64,000 nt of DNA from Exiguobacterium sp. s146 (GTDB lineage Bacteria > Bacillota > Bacilli > Exiguobacteriales > Exiguobacteriaceae), in NCBI RefSeq assembly GCF_018618415.1, contig NZ_JACSMA010000005.1, positions 37,046 through 101,045 on the forward strand. Direction: 5' to 3'. Under the pieces are notes generated by a model that saw only the letters and a program-made list of their open reading frames with translations, was not told the DNA's origin and did not search any database. Position numbers and translations under genes: made by a program. Position 1 is the first letter of the stretch; every line of letters starts with the position of its first letter. Of this stretch, positions 43,244 to 51,688 are shown piece by piece.

Positions 43244-43514
43244 ATGGAATGGAGTGGGGCCGGGGGACCGGTCCCGGTCCGTCCGGGAAGGGCAAGGACG
43301 AAAAACATACGTTTTTCTTTGAGAAGACGGGCGACTCGCGTTGCTCTCGCCTGGATCCATAGAGCGGGATCCGGAAAAGGGTCGTTTTCGCATGACGAAA
43401 ACGAGATGGTTAGTGTGTGAAGATGGGACGTTATTTTGGTCTGTCGCATAATTTTTTTGATGAAATGGCAGAAGTGAAAAGAGCGTTTGTTTATTGAAAA
43501 TGACCATGTTTTCT
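43244..43514. other. GC-rich hairpin-dense intergenic, copy 1
   Basis: This block holds several self-complementary segments, including GGGACCGGTCCC, AAAAAC-n4-GTTTTT and CGTTTTCG-n-CGAAAACG. In the second copy the AAAAAC/GTTTTT arms are kept while the loop changes from ATAC to GTGC. No plausible ORF is seen. It may extend the structured transcript or hold binding sites. Confidence 0.45.
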
Positions 43515-43536
43515 AAACAAGCCCTAGGGCTTGTTT
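43515..43536. promoter_or_regulatory. Perfect 22-bp palindrome upstream of the small gene, copy 1
   Basis: The palindrome has core AAGCCCTAGGGCTT with AAAC/GTTT ends and is followed by a further partial copy (CTAGGGCTTA). It lies 93 bases before the small gene at 43630 and is identical in the second module (62730-62751). It could be an operator or a hairpin in the leader. Confidence 0.6.
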
Positions 43537-43629
43537 GAAACAACACTAGGGCTTACGTGAAATTAGGCGAGATGTTGCTTACGTGGATGCGAGATATCAT
43601 TAGGCTATCAAATGGAGAGGATGATTCAG

Positions 43630-43836
43630 ATGGATAAATTCCAACTAGACCAACAGACGATGGACGAAATGACGGAGGTATTGCTACGCCGCCTACCGGA
43701 TCGGTTAAACGTTAAGAACGGGGAATTTAAACTTGTGAGTATGGATATCCTATGTGATGTGAAAGAAGGGGAGTTATTGACAAGAAGCACAGTTTTTTTC
43801 ACCACCAATACGCTTCGAACATATGGTCGACCGTAA
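43630..43836 (+). CDS. Small hypothetical protein, copy 1
   Basis: About 68 residues from ATG 43630, with GGAGAGG nine bases upstream; ATGs at 43612 and 43621 are less well placed. The N-terminus MDKFQLDQQTMDEMTEVLLRR is conserved in the second copy (62845-63051), whereas the middle and the last residues differ. No family recognised. Preservation of the frame in both copies supports a real gene. Confidence 0.6.
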   Translation: MDKFQLDQQTMDEMTEVLLRRLPDRLNVKNGEFKLVSMDILCDVKEGELLTRSTVFFTTNTLRTYGRP

Positions 43837-43849
43837 GAATTTTCTAGAT

Positions 43850-43895
43850 GTATACATGTAGATTTGTATACGTGTATACATGTATACGTGTATAC
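43850..43895. repeat. GTATAC array, copy 1
   Basis: GTATAC occurs at 43850, 43866, 43874, 43882 and 43890, all in an 8-base register, about 100 bases before the hypothetical gene at 43996. The same hexamer occurs in the par promoter and in the 28-bp palindrome. Confidence 0.7.
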
Positions 43896-43995
43896 ATTTT
43901 TTTGAATGGGAATCGTTTCTACTAGTGTATGGATGAGGACTGAACTGTCTTTTTACGGGGAATCGTTCTATAGAGAACCGGAAGGGGGAGGCGTG

Positions 43996-44379
43996 ATGGA
44001 CGAGGGGCTGCTTGATGACTATGCGTTCGAAGGATTGGATCCGTTCGTCCGGACCGTGTTCTCGGAACTGATGGAACATCCCGAGTGGATGCGTGTCGTC
44101 GACAAGGAACATGGTGTCGAGAAGGTCGTCCGATTCGATGAAGGACGGAACTCGCCTTACTTCCGGGTGTTGATCTATCTGGATGCAGAAGAACGTCCGA
44201 TCAAGATCGTGTATCTATATGGGACCTGGGTGGTGGAGGATGGAGACGTCAGCTTCGTCGTCTCAGAGCTATCCAAGGGTGTATTCGAATATGAGGTGAT
44301 GCATGTCCATTGGCTCATCAAGTATCGCTTCGAAGATTGGGGCGTGTCTGAGGACGGGGCATGGGAGAAGGAATGGTGA
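43996..44379 (+). CDS. Hypothetical protein MDEGLLDDY family, copy 1
   Basis: A 127-residue acidic protein from ATG 43996 (or the adjacent GTG), preceded by GGGGGAGG; the frame open from 43906 runs through the leader. Conserved segments in both copies are LDPFVRTVFSELMEHPEWMR, FRVLIYLDAEERPIKIVYLY and VMHVHWLIKYRFEDWG. The alternating strands suggest a compact alpha/beta protein. I do not recognise the family. The GTATAC array upstream suggests regulation by a plasmid-encoded repressor. Confidence 0.7.
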   Translation: MDEGLLDDYAFEGLDPFVRTVFSELMEHPEWMRVVDKEHGVEKVVRFDEGRNSPYFRVLIYLDAEERPIKIVYLYGTWVVEDGDVSFVVSELSKGVFEYEVMHVHWLIKYRFEDWGVSEDGAWEKEW

Positions 44380-44571
44380 TTTGGGCTCATGCGTGAGCGT
44401 CTAACGCCTTGTGGCGAAGTCGCTCATCGCACCGCTGCCCCCCTGACGGCCCGATAACAAGAGCTGCTGGCTCACCGCCGCATCTCTATGTTCCTGGCCC
44501 TTTCTAACGGGAGGCACGGAGCGTAAGGGCAACGTCAAAAGCAAGAGCGTGGGCGCGTCTAACGCCACGCG
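44380..44571. other. Structured tail element, copy 1
   Basis: This tail is nearly identical to 63603-63789. It contains the hairpins CTCA-TGCG-TGAG, GAGCG...GCC-TTGT-GGC...CGCTC and GCGTGGGCG-n-CGCCACGC, with the loop sequence TCTAAC used three times. It follows the stop of the hypothetical gene directly. The paired arms are kept in the second copy. It could be a structured 3' UTR, an independent RNA or a DNA recombination site. Confidence 0.45.
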
Positions 44572-44707
44572 GAGTGGCATTCGAATCTAGGACAGGCCCA
44601 AATCGCGGACGCAATTCTCGACAGGATCGTACACGACTCCTATAAAATCCTGGTCGATGGCGAAACCTCAATGAGGGAACACCACGGGCTAGGGATAAGC
44701 TAAGATC
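44572..44707. other. Unassigned sequence after module copy 1
   Basis: No ORF. The sequence contains GACAGGATCG...ATCCTGGTCGATGG with partial pairing, ending at the terminator at 44708. It is absent after the second module, so it is either a longer tail of the element or flanking DNA. Confidence 0.3.
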
Positions 44708-44740
44708 TTGGCCATCGATGAGTCGATGGCCTTTTTCTTC
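44708..44740 (+). terminator. Intrinsic terminator
   Basis: GGCCATCGA pairs with TCGATGGCC around TGAG and is followed by TTTTTC. Confidence 0.8.
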
Positions 44741-44799
44741 ATATTGACTCGCTCAGTCGTCCGCACTAGTGGCTCTCTGTATCCGCAATACTCAGCAGG

Positions 44800-44836
44800 A
44801 CAAAAAACGCATCCTTCGAGTTTTTGAGGATGCGTT
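44800..44836 (-). terminator. Terminator for minus-strand transcription
   Basis: AAACGCATCC pairs with GGATGCGTTT around a loop of about 13 bases; the minus-strand exit is TTTTTTG. It could end the transcript of the lipoprotein gene at 45082. Confidence 0.65.
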
Positions 44837-45081
44837 TGAGCAATGTGACTCTATTTGACTCGCGTTTATATTCCTACATATAAGCATACAACTGATGGTA
44901 GTTTCCAAGGTGGAGCGACGGAATGGACGTGTCAGACATTGGAGCGGAAAGGATATATCATAAAATTGGTATTTTTCGAGCATATATCACAAGGTTGATG
45001 TTGTCGCGCGATTCAATAAAAACGAGTTTTTTCATCATGGATTAGCTCGTCTATATTATTAATTGTAATAATTAAAATTTA

Positions 45082-45474
45082 TTATTTTACTAATATTTCG
45101 TTTTTGGGCATAGAATGATAGCTTCTTGCTGTCGTATGTGAATATATAAAGTATTTACCGGGCTCTTCAAAAATATAAGAAATTACATACAGTCCGTCTT
45201 GTTGATAATTGGCTTCAATTTTTTCGTGTTGGCTTTCCTCTTGGCCTTCTTTCCATATCTCGAATTCAACTTTATCCGCATCGTCTACTTTCTCGTTTCC
45301 TTGAGAAACAGTTGCTATAAGTTCAATAACTTCGTTTGCTTTTACTATTTCAGGATCTGTTTTAAATTGTACATCAATTAATTCTGGAATCACTTCAGGT
45401 CCATTATTGCTTACTGTACTTCCACAACCAGATAATACTAACAAAACAATCAACAGTGAAAAAAACCTTGCCAT
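45082..45474 (-). CDS. YtkA-like lipoprotein
   Basis: About 130 residues from ATG 45474, which follows AAAGGAG; the frame open from 45510 adds an unlikely leader. A lipoprotein signal peptide ends in LSGC (cysteine at about residue 17). The mature part has the beta-sandwich pattern of YtkA/FixH-like domains (VQFKTDPEIVKANEVIELIA, then DGLYVISYIFEEPGKYFIYS), often found near copper or metal genes. It is probably anchored on the outer face of the membrane. Its role here is unknown; the neighbourhood deals with envelope and metal stress. Confidence 0.75.
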   Translation of the reverse strand: MARFFSLLIVLLVLSGCGSTVSNNGPEVIPELIDVQFKTDPEIVKANEVIELIATVSQGNEKVDDADKVEFEIWKEGQEESQHEKIEANYQQDGLYVISYIFEEPGKYFIYSHTTARSYHSMPKNEILVK

Positions 45475-46123
45475 CTTTTTTCTCTCCTTTAAACGATTTA
45501 ATATTAACATACACGAAAATGTGATGTATTGATTATTACATTAAAAGTGACCTGATCATGCAATCTTATTAGCTATCGAGCATAGACCCCATGTCACTTT
45601 TAAGGTTCAAGACTTTATAGAGCGTCGTATGCTCGATTGGTTTACTTTTCTATATAAAAAATAAAGAAATGTACATTTTATATATTAAGTTCAATTTTAT
45701 ATATTAAGTTCAAAAGATATTAATTGAACTTAATCCAAAAAGTTGGATAATGAAATAGATCATCTGGTGACTTCGACAACCTAGGTTTGAATTTGGACCT
45801 TCATATCCGTAAATTTATCATCGACCGTTAGACACGGCCTTAGTAACCTAAGGTTCGTCTCGACGTATATTGCCAGTTGAAGGTCATCAAAGGAGAGAAG
45901 AGTCTGTACTTCAAGATTGAATCGATTAAAGATTGTCTACCCATCCATATCGTTTTTAATATCTACATAGTGAATGTGTATGTCGCACCTGAGATTGTAT
46001 TCCCCAGGCACTCGTAGGGGGGTGGGGGCACGAACGAAAGCTCATCCTAACTTTCTGAAGTTTTTCTTGCGAGTCAGTTAGCGTTTGGTCACCGAGACTT
46101 TAAAAGCTTTCGGACATAAAAAT
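45475..46123. other. AT-rich intergenic with short repeats, no gene seen
   Basis: It contains two direct copies of TATATTAAGTTCAA (about 45690-45720) and an inverted TTGAACTTAA a few bases later. I see no ORF with a ribosome binding site. Confidence 0.5.
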
Positions 46124-46168
46124 CGCCCCATAAAAATTAGATTATCAGGTCCAACTTTTACGGGGCAT
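46124..46168 (-). terminator. Terminator after the M23 peptidase gene
   Basis: On the minus strand GCCCCGTAAAA pairs with TTTTATGGGGC across a long loop and is followed by GATTTTTATG. Confidence 0.6.
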
Positions 46169-46244
46169 CTAATATTCTGTGGTCTAAATATTAAGTGATT
46201 TACTGAAGTAATTATATAGTGTTAAACAATTTCGCCTCTGAAAT

Positions 46245-47591
46245 TCAGAAAAATTGGGATGGGTTGACTGTATTCCCTGCACTTGTAGCTGAGTACGAAT
46301 AGTTTCCTCGATGGACTTCAAAGTGTAAATGAGAACCGGTCGAATTTCCGGTACTCCCCATCGCACCGATGTTCTGTCCTCGGGTCACACGTTGTCCGGC
46401 GGAAACGGACAATGAGCTCATGTGAGCATAAAGGGTAGTCCAAACTTGACCGCCTATGACATGCGTAATGATGACATGATTTCCATAAGGTCCACCCCAG
46501 CCTGCTCGAGTTACAGTTCCTGTTTGAGCAGCCATAATAGGAGTTCCTACTGGTCCAGCTGTATCTAGTGCATTATGGAAGCTGTAGCCATTGGCCCCGC
46601 CTGCTGGACCCCATCCTTGGGTTACGATACCTGAGGTTGGACGTTGAAAAACTCCGCCACTTGTTGGAGAAGCGAGTGAATCCGTAGTCTTTGAAGTGTT
46701 TACCACTTTCTCAGAGTTTGGTGATTTTTCGAGAGAGGCTTTATTCTCGCTGATTTCATTTTTTTCGGCACTTTTTGCTTCTGCAGCTTTACGCGCAGCC
46801 TCTTTGGTACGAATTTTAGCTTGTTCTTCAAGCCTTTGGGCTTCAATCTCTGCTTGAATTGATTTTTCTTGTTCTTGAAGCGTCGATTCCATTTGTTGCA
46901 AGCTTACCAATTTAGATGTGAACTGGATTTTTTCGGCCTCTAATTTTTTTATTTGAGCAGCCCGCACTTTAATTTTGCCGTTCAATTTTTTCTGACTATT
47001 CTCTAGCTCTTCTTTTTGACTAATAAGCTTATCTTTTTCAGTGTCCAATTCAGCTTTAGCAATTTGAAGCTTATTTTTTGTTGATTGATATTCTTTGAAA
47101 AGTTCTTGATCATTTTCTTGAATCGTCCCTGCGGTGATCATGCGTGAAACCAGATCACCAAAGTCTTTTGAACCAAAAATAAATTCAGCCCAGTTTATAG
47201 AAGAACCACCGTTTTTTTGCATCGTGACCATGCGTTCTTCCATCAATGTCTTTTGAGAGCTCATTTTTTTCTGGAATTCTTTAATTTGAGTTTGAATCTG
47301 AGCAATTTTCTTTTGGGTTGTCCGAATTTCAGCCTTCTTCTGGGTGACCTCATTGATAATATCCTGTAACTCGGATTCCAAGTCATTCAGTTTCTGTTCT
47401 TCGAGTGTGATATCTTGTTCACGCTGCTGAATTGACGTATTAGCTTTACGTTGCTCTGTAGAATTTTGCGCTTGCTTCTGCTGGATATTTTTTTGTTTTT
47501 CAGTCAAGTTTAAAGCGTAAGAAGGGGATGCGCTTTGAACTAACATAACACCAAGTAAAGTTGAAGCTATAATTTTTTTCATGGTAAACAA
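46245..47591 (-). CDS. Secreted coiled-coil M23 metallopeptidase (EnvC/NlpD-like)
   Basis: A 448-residue protein. TTG 47591 lies eight bases after GGAGG; ATG 47582 is an alternative with a longer spacing. A signal peptide (KKIIASTLLGVMLVQSASPS) is followed by a coiled coil to about 240, a linker rich in Ser/Lys, and a C-terminal LytM/M23 domain with zinc-site pieces FHNALD, YAHM and HLHFEVH. It should act outside the membrane, cutting peptidoglycan cross-links or activating amidases, like PcsB/EnvC proteins. It lies beside an amidase gene in the same direction. Confidence 0.9.
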   Translation of the reverse strand: MFTMKKIIASTLLGVMLVQSASPSYALNLTEKQKNIQQKQAQNSTEQRKANTSIQQREQDITLEEQKLNDLESELQDIINEVTQKKAEIRTTQKKIAQIQTQIKEFQKKMSSQKTLMEERMVTMQKNGGSSINWAEFIFGSKDFGDLVSRMITAGTIQENDQELFKEYQSTKNKLQIAKAELDTEKDKLISQKEELENSQKKLNGKIKVRAAQIKKLEAEKIQFTSKLVSLQQMESTLQEQEKSIQAEIEAQRLEEQAKIRTKEAARKAAEAKSAEKNEISENKASLEKSPNSEKVVNTSKTTDSLASPTSGGVFQRPTSGIVTQGWGPAGGANGYSFHNALDTAGPVGTPIMAAQTGTVTRAGWGGPYGNHVIITHVIGGQVWTTLYAHMSSLSVSAGQRVTRGQNIGAMGSTGNSTGSHLHFEVHRGNYSYSATSAGNTVNPSQFF

Positions 47592-47816
47592 TGTTGTTGC
47601 CTCCGTAACTTATCTCTATTATAAAAAATGCGTTGCTGGATAAAAGTATTCGTATCATGATTAAAACTCGAACCGGAATCATTGTATCAATATTACTTCA
47701 CCATCTATATTTCTATTTCTTTTCATTTCTATGTCAGTTGTTCTTTTGAGTTTATTGTCATTCGAGTATATCAAGAGAAATACTTATAATGCCATTTTGA
47801 TGAGGAAATGAATGAT

Positions 47817-47857
47817 GACCACTGAATTTAGGACATTTTGTCTCAAATTCAGTGGTC
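47817..47857 (-). terminator. Hairpin terminator after the amidase gene
   Basis: A 13-bp stem (GACCACTGAATTT with its complement) lies 33 bases past the amidase stop; the T-run after it is weak. Confidence 0.6.
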
Positions 47858-47889
47858 AAATCGTTTGTTAGTATTTGTTTGGTGTTTAT

Positions 47890-49431
47890 TTAGTAGTAAC
47901 TCTTCATAAATTTATCAATTCCTTTGGCGGTTGCTTTGATCATGTTACTTCCCGACATATAGGAGCGATCTACTGAGTTAGCAATAAAGCCATATTCGAT
48001 GAGAGTAGAAGGTACCGTGTTTCTTCCTACCACATAGACATCTTGTCGCTTAACGCCTCGATTTTTAAAATCTGGAACGTTCATGGCGATTTCTTGATTA
48101 ATTACTTCACCTAATCTGCGGCTAGCGTTCGCATATGGATTTGTGGTGTACGCGCTAGAAGTAGGGACGAGTGCTTCATGACCTGTAGCGAAAGAAGGTG
48201 AAGAATTAATGTGGACGCTTATGAAAGCGTCAGCATCAAGCCTTTCTGATAGATTGGTCCGCTCAACAAGTGACAAGTATCTATCATTTGAGCGCGTTAG
48301 TTTCACTTCATAAAGCTCATAGTTTTTCTTTAGTTCGTCGGCCACACGATTAGCAATGTTTAGGGTGAGTACTTTTTCTTGAACTGTACCGTTTGAAGTC
48401 ACTGCACCAGCATCTCCCCCACCGTGTCCAGCGTCAATTAAAATCACGTGTTTGTTAGCTGGAATCACCGGTGATTTTATAGGAGTTTTTCCGGTAAATG
48501 GTTGCACAAAACCAGATGATACGTAACCGACTTGATTGTTATATCGCACCTTGTACCAACTGGCGCTTTTCGATATGACAGAAATCGAAGTGCCTGAGGG
48601 AATTGTTGTCAAAATAGATCCGTAACGACTCGCTTGGTTACGTAAATTAAGATTTTCGATAGTAATATATGTTGGATAAGTGGATAAAGAATCCCCCGGT
48701 GCCACTTGCACTATATAATGTCGAGCAGGTGTGAATCCTGTAATACCGTTATACATAACTTTTAACCAAGAACCCGTTGTGCCCGATTTTCCTAGTACAG
48801 TCACTTCAGTAGATGCTGGAATCGTAATAAGGACCTTTGAGTTCACTAAAGACATGCTTGAGCGAATCTCGGTCGTTTGCTTACTTCGTGACTTCATAGC
48901 CGAGGGCGATATGGTTACATACTGACTTGCCACATAGCCTTGAGTCCCATTGTATGATACTTTATACCAAGGGCCTGAGGCAGCATGGTACATTAGTGGG
49001 CTGGACTTTGGGATAGTCATTAAAACGGGTGATTTGACAGATGGGCCCTTACGCAGATTTAGTGAAGTTTTAGTTTTATATATTGTGTTTATTGAACTGA
49101 CTGAATTTTTAGGTATAGGTTTTGGCGTCACGTACTTCGTTGAGACATAACCGATTTTTGAATTAAATGAAACTTTAAACCAGGATTTATCTTCTCCATA
49201 TACACCTATCTTCTTAATGGTTTTTCCTTTTGGAATCGTCAAAAGGACTTTGCTTTTTGAAGAGAACGAGGAACGCAAATTCAAATTTTCAGTTGTTATG
49301 AATAGAGATTCCTCTGCATGTACGACGTTTAGGACGTTAACACTAGTTAAAAGCTTAAAGGGATAGAAAAAAGAAGTTAATAAAGCCAAGGAAATTACTA
49401 AGCTTATTCGAAATTTATGTTTAGACTTCAT
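47890..49431 (-). CDS. SH3b-repeat N-acetylmuramoyl-L-alanine amidase
   Basis: A 513-residue secreted enzyme. A signal peptide spans residues 1 to about 39. Four SH3b wall-binding repeats lie at about 46-108, 124-178, 186-240 and 262-312 (each with LNLR or a variant, TIP and GYV). The Amidase_3 domain follows (about 330-513) with DAGHGGGDAGA, the glutamate in VQEKVLTL, SVHINSS and the C-terminal glutamate in STLIEYGF, i.e. the zinc and catalytic residues are present. It cleaves the amide between MurNAc and L-Ala. It is probably co-regulated with the M23 gene; its presence on an accessory segment suggests wall remodelling under stress. Confidence 0.92.
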   Translation of the reverse strand: MKSKHKFRISLVISLALLTSFFYPFKLLTSVNVLNVVHAEESLFITTENLNLRSSFSSKSKVLLTIPKGKTIKKIGVYGEDKSWFKVSFNSKIGYVSTKYVTPKPIPKNSVSSINTIYKTKTSLNLRKGPSVKSPVLMTIPKSSPLMYHAASGPWYKVSYNGTQGYVASQYVTISPSAMKSRSKQTTEIRSSMSLVNSKVLITIPASTEVTVLGKSGTTGSWLKVMYNGITGFTPARHYIVQVAPGDSLSTYPTYITIENLNLRNQASRYGSILTTIPSGTSISVISKSASWYKVRYNNQVGYVSSGFVQPFTGKTPIKSPVIPANKHVILIDAGHGGGDAGAVTSNGTVQEKVLTLNIANRVADELKKNYELYEVKLTRSNDRYLSLVERTNLSERLDADAFISVHINSSPSFATGHEALVPTSSAYTTNPYANASRRLGEVINQEIAMNVPDFKNRGVKRQDVYVVGRNTVPSTLIEYGFIANSVDRSYMSGSNMIKATAKGIDKFMKSYY

Positions 49432-49815
49432 AATAGACTCCTCATATGTAGTTTTTTTGGTTGTAAAGACCCATGAATGGTTTTTTACTATCTGTATGGT
49501 ACTTATCCTTTAAATATTAGTCATTCTATGCAACGATTATTGGCTTTCGTCTATCTACAGTTAAAAGTTTTCTTGCCCTGTTTTAAAATGCACTATTATT
49601 AAGGGGAATAGACGTATTTTAAGAAATAAATTGGCCCTCCTTTCATCTGCATAAAAGTTTAGTTGCATGAATGTGTTAGAATGTAACTTGTTTGACTCAT
49701 AGATTTCGTTTTTAGAAGTCCATGGATTCAATGTTGAAAAACTAAGGATACTCTAGTATTTTTAGCTATAATTCTGATAAAAGAAATAACGAATTTATAA
49801 AAGAGGTGAATTGTT
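49432..49815. other. Divergent promoter region between the amidase and bdbD
   Basis: A 384-base AT-rich region with several TATAAT-like boxes (for example TATAAT about 49768) but no -35/-10 pair that I can place with confidence. Confidence 0.4.
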
Positions 49816-50490
49816 TTGAAAACTAATCAACTATTGACTATTTTTACATCCGTATTAGTAATTGCAGTCTTAGCTTTTTTATTTTTAAATGATCAAAGTT
49901 CCGAAAAATCAAAGACTAAAATTGTTCAAGATGAAAAGATATCAGTTAATAATCAACCTACAATAGGTAAAAAGGAAGCGCCGATATCAATTGTAGAATT
50001 CGGAGACTATAAATGCCCTTCGTGTAAAGAGTGGGGTGAAACAATCTATCCTCAACTTGTAAAAGATTACATTGAAAGTGGGAAAGCTTCCTTTAGTTAC
50101 ATTAATGTTTTGTTTCACGGAGATGAGTCCACTTTAGCTGCCCTTGCATCAGAATCTGTTTACAAAAATCACCCAGAATCATTTTGGCAATTTCACAAAG
50201 CTATTTATGAAGCTCAACCTGACGTGCAAATACACGATAATCCATGGGTTACGGTGGAGAAAATGGAAGAGATTGCGACGAAGACTGTCCCTTCTCTAGA
50301 TTTAAATAAATTTAGAGAAGACCTATCAAGTCGTTCTTCTAGATTAGAATCAGTTAAAATGGATGCGGCGCTCGTAGAAAAATACAATGTTACACTGACC
50401 CCGACGATTGCAGTTAATGGGGTCATCCTTGAAAATCCATTCGACTATACCTCTATAAAAAAACAAATTGAAAAGGAGCTAACCCAATGA
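49816..50490 (+). CDS. bdbD: DsbA-like thiol oxidase, BdbD type
   Basis: A 224-residue protein; TTG 49816 follows AGAGGTG. A signal anchor (LLTIFTSVLVIAVLAFLFL, residues 6-24) is followed by a thioredoxin-fold DsbA domain with active site CPSC at about 67-70 and the cis-Pro loop in TLTPTIAVNG (about 192-201). It inserts disulfides into exported proteins, and is reoxidised by the BdbC partner encoded next; the start of bdbC overlaps the stop (ATGA). Confidence 0.92.
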   Translation: MKTNQLLTIFTSVLVIAVLAFLFLNDQSSEKSKTKIVQDEKISVNNQPTIGKKEAPISIVEFGDYKCPSCKEWGETIYPQLVKDYIESGKASFSYINVLFHGDESTLAALASESVYKNHPESFWQFHKAIYEAQPDVQIHDNPWVTVEKMEEIATKTVPSLDLNKFREDLSSRSSRLESVKMDAALVEKYNVTLTPTIAVNGVILENPFDYTSIKKQIEKELTQ

Positions 50491-50906
50491 GCGCTTCAGT
50501 AATAAACCGATATGGACTGTACCTCGCCTGGGTTGTTTCAATTACTGCAGTACTTGGAAGTCTATATTTTAGCGAAATTCGTGGTTTTATACCTTGTGAA
50601 CTCTGTTGGATTCAACGTATCTTTATGTACCCAATAGCTTTGATTCTTGCAATTGCAGTTTTCAGAGAAGATAGCTCAATCAAATTTTATGTTCTCCCTT
50701 TATCAATAATCGGATTCTGTATCTCTTTTTACCACTATCTTGTACAAAAGGTGCCCGGCTTTTCGGAAGTCAGACCATGTGAACAAGGAGTTTCCTGTAA
50801 TGCACAGTACATTGACTGGATGGGTTTTATCACAATTCCGTTTTTAGCGTTGACCGCCTTTTTTCTGATTACAGTCATTCTTGGACGAATCAGTACCAAA
50901 CAGTAG
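50487..50906 (+). CDS. bdbC: DsbB-like quinone-linked oxidase, BdbC type
   Basis: A 139-residue protein with four membrane helices. The first redox pair is C-E-L-C (about 37-40) in PCELCWIQRIFMYP, the family signature. The second pair lies in RPCEQGVSC (about 95-105). It passes electrons from BdbD to quinones. It forms a two-gene unit with bdbD. Confidence 0.93.
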   Translation: MSASVINRYGLYLAWVVSITAVLGSLYFSEIRGFIPCELCWIQRIFMYPIALILAIAVFREDSSIKFYVLPLSIIGFCISFYHYLVQKVPGFSEVRPCEQGVSCNAQYIDWMGFITIPFLALTAFFLITVILGRISTKQ

Positions 50907-51100
50907 TTTTTGATTTGGATTTGAAAAATGAAGAACTAATTGTATCAAATTGGTATGCTTACTAAAAAACAGCTTTGATTTAGAAAAACATGAAAAGCTT
51001 TTTGAAGTTGGAAAATAGATTAGACAATACCCAGTAAATAATTCAATTGACGTTTTCTTAAAACGTTAGTGTACTATATTGATTTTTTGAAAAAGCGTGA

Positions 51101-51148
51101 CTACCTATCGAGTATGAGATCTAACTAGCTCTCTAATAGGTAGTTTTT
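51101..51148 (+). terminator. Terminator downstream of bdbC
   Basis: CTACCTAT pairs with ATAGGTAG and is followed by TTTTTG. Apart from this, the 420 bases between bdbC and czrA contain no gene that I can see. Confidence 0.6.
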
Positions 51149-51279
51149 GTATGGCTAAAAATAAGAAATAATCGCAAAACCAGAGAAAGTATCTCAAATC
51201 TTCAAGTATGTAGAGCTGATAGAATAAATGTTTTTTAAATTAAGTGTTGACGGCACAGCAAAAGTCTAATAAGTTATAT

Positions 51280-51295
51280 ATGAACATATGAACAT
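51280..51295 (+). promoter_or_regulatory. CzrA-type operator
   Basis: ATGAACATATGAACAT is a tandem of two ATGAACAT half-motifs, 31 bases before the czrA start. It resembles the TGAACA half-sites of CzrA/SmtB operators, so autoregulation by zinc is expected. Confidence 0.6.
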
Positions 51296-51326
51296 GTATA
51301 GTTATCATGAGCGGAGGTACTGACTT

Positions 51327-51665
51327 ATGGATGAACCGATTGAAGATACTACAGAAAATGAAATAGAAATAGGGGCGCAGATTGACGATGAGACTCTATT
51401 TATTGTATCTCAGACGTTCAAGGCACTTAGTGACCCGACAAGAATTAAAATATTAACCCTGCTATGCACAAAGGAACATTCGGTCAACGGAATAGCTGAT
51501 CTTCTTAACTTAAGTCAATCAAACGTGTCTCATCAGCTACGTTTTTTAAAAAATCTTCGACTTGTCAAGTTTAGAAGAGAAGGAACTACTCTATTTTATT
51601 CAGAAGATGATCACCATGTCATGAACTTACTAAGACAGGCGATTGAGCATGCGAAACACCACTAA
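51327..51665 (+). CDS. czrA: ArsR/SmtB-family zinc/cobalt repressor, CzrA type
   Basis: A 112-residue repressor. The winged helix includes [11 protein letters not shown] (helix 3) and [20 protein letters not shown] (recognition helix). The C-terminal helix carries D-x-H and H-x-x-H residues ([19 protein letters not shown]), the alpha-5 zinc site of CzrA/SmtB; no alpha-3 ELCVCD cysteine motif is present. ATG 51327 follows GGAGG. It is co-transcribed with czcD and should release the operator when zinc or cobalt binds. Confidence 0.92.
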   Translation: MDEPIEDTTENEIEIGAQIDDETLFIVSQTFKALSDPTRIKILTLLCTKEHSVNGIADLLNLSQSNVSHQLRFLKNLRLVKFRREGTTLFYSEDDHHVMNLLRQAIEHAKHH

Positions 51666-51688
51666 ATATAGTAAGGAGAGTTAATCTT

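Larger units (their letters stand above)
42062..44571. repeat. Copy 1 of a 2.5-kb direct repeat module
   Basis: This segment matches 61271-63789 in the same order and orientation: yolD-like gene (minus), LexA-like box, structured element, radC-like gene, GC-rich intergenic, 22-bp palindrome, small gene, GTATAC array, hypothetical gene and structured tail. Matching begins near CAGGGCGTTAGTCCATCG and ends at GCGTCTAACGCCACGC. Coding parts differ at about 10 percent of positions by eye; parts of the noncoding DNA differ far less. The copies bracket the metal-resistance region. Confidence 0.92.

Noticed and set aside
43906..43995. Extended N-terminus of the MDEGLLDDY protein
   Set aside because: In the second copy the upstream frame is not open in the same way, and a strong GGGGGAGG site supports the internal start.
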